Shown: piece after piece, positions 5,996 through 8,780 of the stretch
How the letters are laid out: every line of letters starts with the position of its first letter
How positions within the stretch are numbered: position 1 is the first letter of the stretch
DNA from: Planctomicrobium piriforme
GTDB lineage: Bacteria > Planctomycetota > Planctomycetia > Pirellulales > PNKZ01
Length of the DNA stretch: 8,780 bases
NCBI GenBank assembly: GCA_945877965.1
Contig: CAMCTH010000163.1
Location: 1 to 8,780 of the forward strand
Direction: 5' to 3'
The notes under the pieces: generated by a model
Told to the model about the DNA's origin: nothing
Database searches by the model: none
Seen by the model: only the letters and a program-made list of their open reading frames with translations
Made by a program: the position numbers and the translations under genes

Positions 5996-8780
5996 TGCGT
6001 TTATCTCGAATCCTACTTTTGTTTGCCGTCACAGGGTTTTTCGCAGCGCAAGCTCGCGCCTTTGACGCGACGACATTTGTCGCGAAGCATTGCCTTGACT
6101 GCCATGGGGCCGACGAGCAGAAGGCAGGAATGCGCCTCGATCAATTGAGTCAGAATTGGGCCGACCCCCAAGTCTTGGATCGTTGGGTGGCGCTCTTCGA
6201 TCGCGTGGAGAAGCACGAGATGCCGCCGAAAGACGCTCCGCAGCCCGGCGACGCCGACCGGGCTGAATTTATCGCCGCAATACGAACCACGCTCAAACAG
6301 GCCGATCGACAACGGATTGCCAAGCAAGGTCGTACGGTGATACGCCGGATGAATCGCACGGAATACGAGCACACGCTACGCGACCTTTTGGCCTTGCCGT
6401 TATTACGAGTCAAGGAATTGCTGCCGGAAGACGGACAGGAGTTCGGCTTCGATAAGGTCGCCGGAGCCCTCGATATCTCGCCCGTCCAAATGACCAAATA
6501 CTTGCAGACCGCTGATCTGGCGTTGCGGCAGGCGATCGTCCGAGAAACAAAGGCTCCCGAGACCAAGGTCTGGCGAGAAGCGGCGGTGAAACAAGATACC
6601 GTACGCTCGGCAATCGCCGTCCACAGCGTCGTGCCGCTCCGCGGTCGTGAACTGGCTCCCGGTTTGAAAACGCACATCGTCGGGAATCCCGAGAAGGACT
6701 ACGGCAACACCTACCGCGCCGCAACGTTCCAAGGCGAAGCGGACTCAGTTGCACTACTTACCGGCGTGATTGGCGCACACCAACCCGAAGGCTTACAGAT
6801 CGATCGCTTTAAACCGACGGTACCCGGATGGTATCGCGTGAAGTTTTCGACGTGGAGTCTACGTTGGGAACGGACGCGCGCCGTAGCTGCCGTCCGTGGA
6901 CTTGTAAGAAACTACACGATCTTCGGTCCGCCCTATTTTAAGAACGAGACCGGCAAATGGGAGTTCACTCGACTGCCCGAAGAAAAACCGAGTGCGGGTC
7001 GCATGGAGAACGTCGAGTTCTACGGTGAAACCGAGTCGACTCATGTTATCCGCGCATCGCTCAAGGGCGAAGTGATCGGATTCTTCGACGCTCCATCACT
7101 CCGACCGAAGGTGCATGAATTTCGGGTCTGGTTGAATCCCGGCGAGCGGGTCTCATTTCATGCCATGACCTTGCCGGCATCGGGCTCGGCTAACAGCGGC
7201 CAGAGCGAAGGCGTCCGATCTTACGAGGGTCCCGGCGTGGCATTCGATTGGTTCGAAGTGGAAGGACCGCTCGTCGAGCAATGGCCTCCCGCGAGCCAAC
7301 GACGTTTGTTCGGCGAAATCCCGATTAGCGCTTATCCACGACCGCTTGCGCCAGGCCTGCCGACCGTCGATCTCGGCAGCACGGTCGCGCTCACGAACGA
7401 TCTCTGGAAAGGGGCGGGGCAGAACGTCGGCAACGAACGTTTGTTGAACCTCGCGGGAACGGCGACGACGCGCGTGAACTGCGCATCGCCCGGCAAGTAT
7501 GAGATTGCCGTGACCGCGTTTGAAACTCGTGCCGGCGATGAGTCGTCCAAGATGCGATTGTCAGTCGACGGCAAGCCGCTGCCAAACGCCGCGTTTACGG
7601 TCGCCGCACTCCGCAACGCGCCCAAGACCTTTCGTGCAACCCTGCAACTTGAAAGCTCAGGACCCGTTGAGATCGGCGTCGAGTTTCTCAACGATTTCTT
7701 CGACGAACAGAACACCGACCCGGCTAGTCGCGACCGCAATCTTTACGTTGCCGGCGTCACGGTAACCGGCCTAAAAGCCGACGGTTCGACTTTGGATATC
7801 GCAGCCGATCGAAAAGACGCGCCCGATGTGCGCGAACTGCTGGCGCGGTTTGCCGATCGCGCCTTTCGACGCCCCGTCGAACGAGTCGAGATCGAGCCTT
7901 ATGCGGTGATCGTCGAAACGCTACTGCAACAAGGGATGAGTTTTGAGGAGTCGATGCTGGCCGGGTATAAGGCCGTGCTTTGTTCGCCCGATTTCTTGTT
8001 CATCGGCCTGGAGGGTTCGAAGCAACCCGATTACGCGCTGGCCTCGCGGTTGTCGTACTTTCTGTGGAACTCGCTGCCCGATAATGCGTTGTTTGCTTTG
8101 GCACAAAGCGGCGAGTTGAAGCGGCCTGAAGTATTGCAGGCGCAGGTCGAGCGCATGTTGAGCGATCCGCGCAGCGACCGATTCGTCGAGCACTTTCTCG
8201 ATGAATGGCTCGAAATGAAGAAGATCGACTTCACGACGCCCGACCCGCAACTCTATCCCGAGTTCGATCCTTGGCTCCGTGATTCGATGCTTGCCGAGAC
8301 CCGGACCTATTTCCGCAAATTGCTTGCCGAGGACCGCGGCGTCGATCATCTCATCGCTTCCGATTTCGTCGTCATCAATCAGCGCTTGGCCGAGTTGTAC
8401 GGCATCCGCGGCGTGAACGGGGCCGAGTTCCGCACGGTGCCGGTCCCGACCGGATCGCATCGCGGCGGCTTTCTCACGCAGGCGGCTGTGCTCAAGGTCA
8501 CGGCGAACGGCACGGCCACTTCGCCCGTGCTACGCGGCGTCTGGGTCATCGAGCGACTGCTGGGTATTCCGCGTCAACCGCCGCCGCCGAACGTACCGGC
8601 CGTCGAACCCGATGCGACCGGCGCCGTGACGATCCGACAGATGATCGAACAGCATCGCGCCGATCCGGCCTGTGCTTCGTGCCACGCCAAGATGGATCCG
8701 CCGGGGATGGCGCTCGAAAGCTTCGACGTCATCGGGGGTTTCCGCGATCGCTATCGCCTTTCGGGCCAGCCGAAGCGAAT
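5992..8780 (+). CDS. Secreted PSCyt1/DUF1592-type cytochrome protein with extra carbohydrate-binding-like module (3' end outside window)
   Basis: The frame is open from ATG 5992 to the window edge (929 full codons). ATG 5995 is an equally possible start. A signal peptide (R3, R6, hydrophobic 7-20, ARA cleavage after 23) leads into a cytochrome c domain with HCLDCH (Cys34, Cys37, His38) and likely axial Met77 (EMPP). DUF1587 follows at about 117-180 (RMNRTEYEHTLRDLL, LPEDG), then a beta-rich region ending WPPAS. Residues about 465-597 form an extra module with NDFFDE and DRNLYV (567-586), typical of calcium-dependent xylan-binding domains. DUF1595 (612-668, FRRP), DUF1592 (676-803, LSYFLW) and DUF1588 (820-920, SHRGG, second haem motif CASCH 894-898) follow; DUF1585 should lie beyond the edge. 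It is related to the left-hand cytochrome protein but longer. It is probably an envelope haem protein that holds polysaccharide. A DUF1552 gene would be expected next. Confidence 0.93.
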   Translation, partial: MMRLSRILLLFAVTGFFAAQARAFDATTFVAKHCLDCHGADEQKAGMRLDQLSQNWADPQVLDRWVALFDRVEKHEMPPKDAPQPGDADRAEFIAAIRTTLKQADRQRIAKQGRTVIRRMNRTEYEHTLRDLLALPLLRVKELLPEDGQEFGFDKVAGALDISPVQMTKYLQTADLALRQAIVRETKAPETKVWREAAVKQDTVRSAIAVHSVVPLRGRELAPGLKTHIVGNPEKDYGNTYRAATFQGEADSVALLTGVIGAHQPEGLQIDRFKPTVPGWYRVKFSTWSLRWERTRAVAAVRGLVRNYTIFGPPYFKNETGKWEFTRLPEEKPSAGRMENVEFYGETESTHVIRASLKGEVIGFFDAPSLRPKVHEFRVWLNPGERVSFHAMTLPASGSANSGQSEGVRSYEGPGVAFDWFEVEGPLVEQWPPASQRRLFGEIPISAYPRPLAPGLPTVDLGSTVALTNDLWKGAGQNVGNERLLNLAGTATTRVNCASPGKYEIAVTAFETRAGDESSKMRLSVDGKPLPNAAFTVAALRNAPKTFRATLQLESSGPVEIGVEFLNDFFDEQNTDPASRDRNLYVAGVTVTGLKADGSTLDIAADRKDAPDVRELLARFADRAFRRPVERVEIEPYAVIVETLLQQGMSFEESMLAGYKAVLCSPDFLFIGLEGSKQPDYALASRLSYFLWNSLPDNALFALAQSGELKRPEVLQAQVERMLSDPRSDRFVEHFLDEWLEMKKIDFTTPDPQLYPEFDPWLRDSMLAETRTYFRKLLAEDRGVDHLIASDFVVINQRLAELYGIRGVNGAEFRTVPVPTGSHRGGFLTQAAVLKVTANGTATSPVLRGVWVIERLLGIPRQPPPPNVPAVEPDATGAVTIRQMIEQHRADPACASCHAKMDPPGMALESFDVIGGFRDRYRLSGQPKR

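Noticed and set aside
5992..8780. Several minus-strand frames opposite the right cytochrome gene
   Set aside because: The plus-strand frame is unbroken through the whole interval and encodes clear family motifs; the others are shadows.

Overview
The window looks like chromosomal DNA of a planctomycete (Planctomycetota). The evidence is two very long secreted proteins with the domain order PSCyt1 cytochrome c / DUF1587 / DUF1595 / DUF1592 / DUF1588 / DUF1585, plus the start of a DUF1552 protein. This gene pair is greatly expanded in planctomycetes. The DNA is GC-rich, most genes lack a clear Shine-Dalgarno sequence, and nothing in the window suggests phage, transposon, CRISPR or RNA genes. Genus and order cannot be fixed from the sequence.

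Layout. Minus strand, left block (1-2808): a DUF1592-type cytochrome protein (2808 down to 391) followed 33 nt later by a Tat-exported DUF1552 protein (357 down, cut by the window edge). A 453-nt non-coding stretch (2809-3261) lies upstream of this block and holds a strong 15-bp inverted repeat. Next, also on the minus strand, is a LysR-type regulator (4215 down to 3262). Plus strand, right block (4412-8780): a secreted 527-aa protein of unrecognised family that looks like a glycosidase-type barrel with a C-terminal beta domain, then a second, longer DUF1592-type cytochrome protein whose start overlaps the previous stop (ATGA) and which runs off the right edge. This second cytochrome protein carries an extra module resembling a calcium-dependent carbohydrate-binding domain. 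Both the right-hand cytochrome frame and the DUF1552 frame are open to the window edges.

How the parts may work together. Between lysR and the right block lies a compact divergent control region. It has back-to-back sigma70-like promoters whose -35 boxes touch, and a perfect 8+4+8 dyad that falls over the lysR -10/start region and about 65 bp upstream of the predicted right-block transcription start. This is the textbook geometry of a LysR-type regulator that represses itself and activates its divergent neighbour. The simplest reading is an inducible unit for extracellular or periplasmic attack on a polysaccharide or similar polymer, in which a secreted hydrolase-like enzyme is translated together with a haem-binding, carbohydrate-binding envelope protein. 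A second, related cytochrome/DUF1552 module lies next to it on the other side of the regulator. The substrate and the biochemical role of the DUF1592/DUF1552 pair are not known to me and cannot be read from the sequence.
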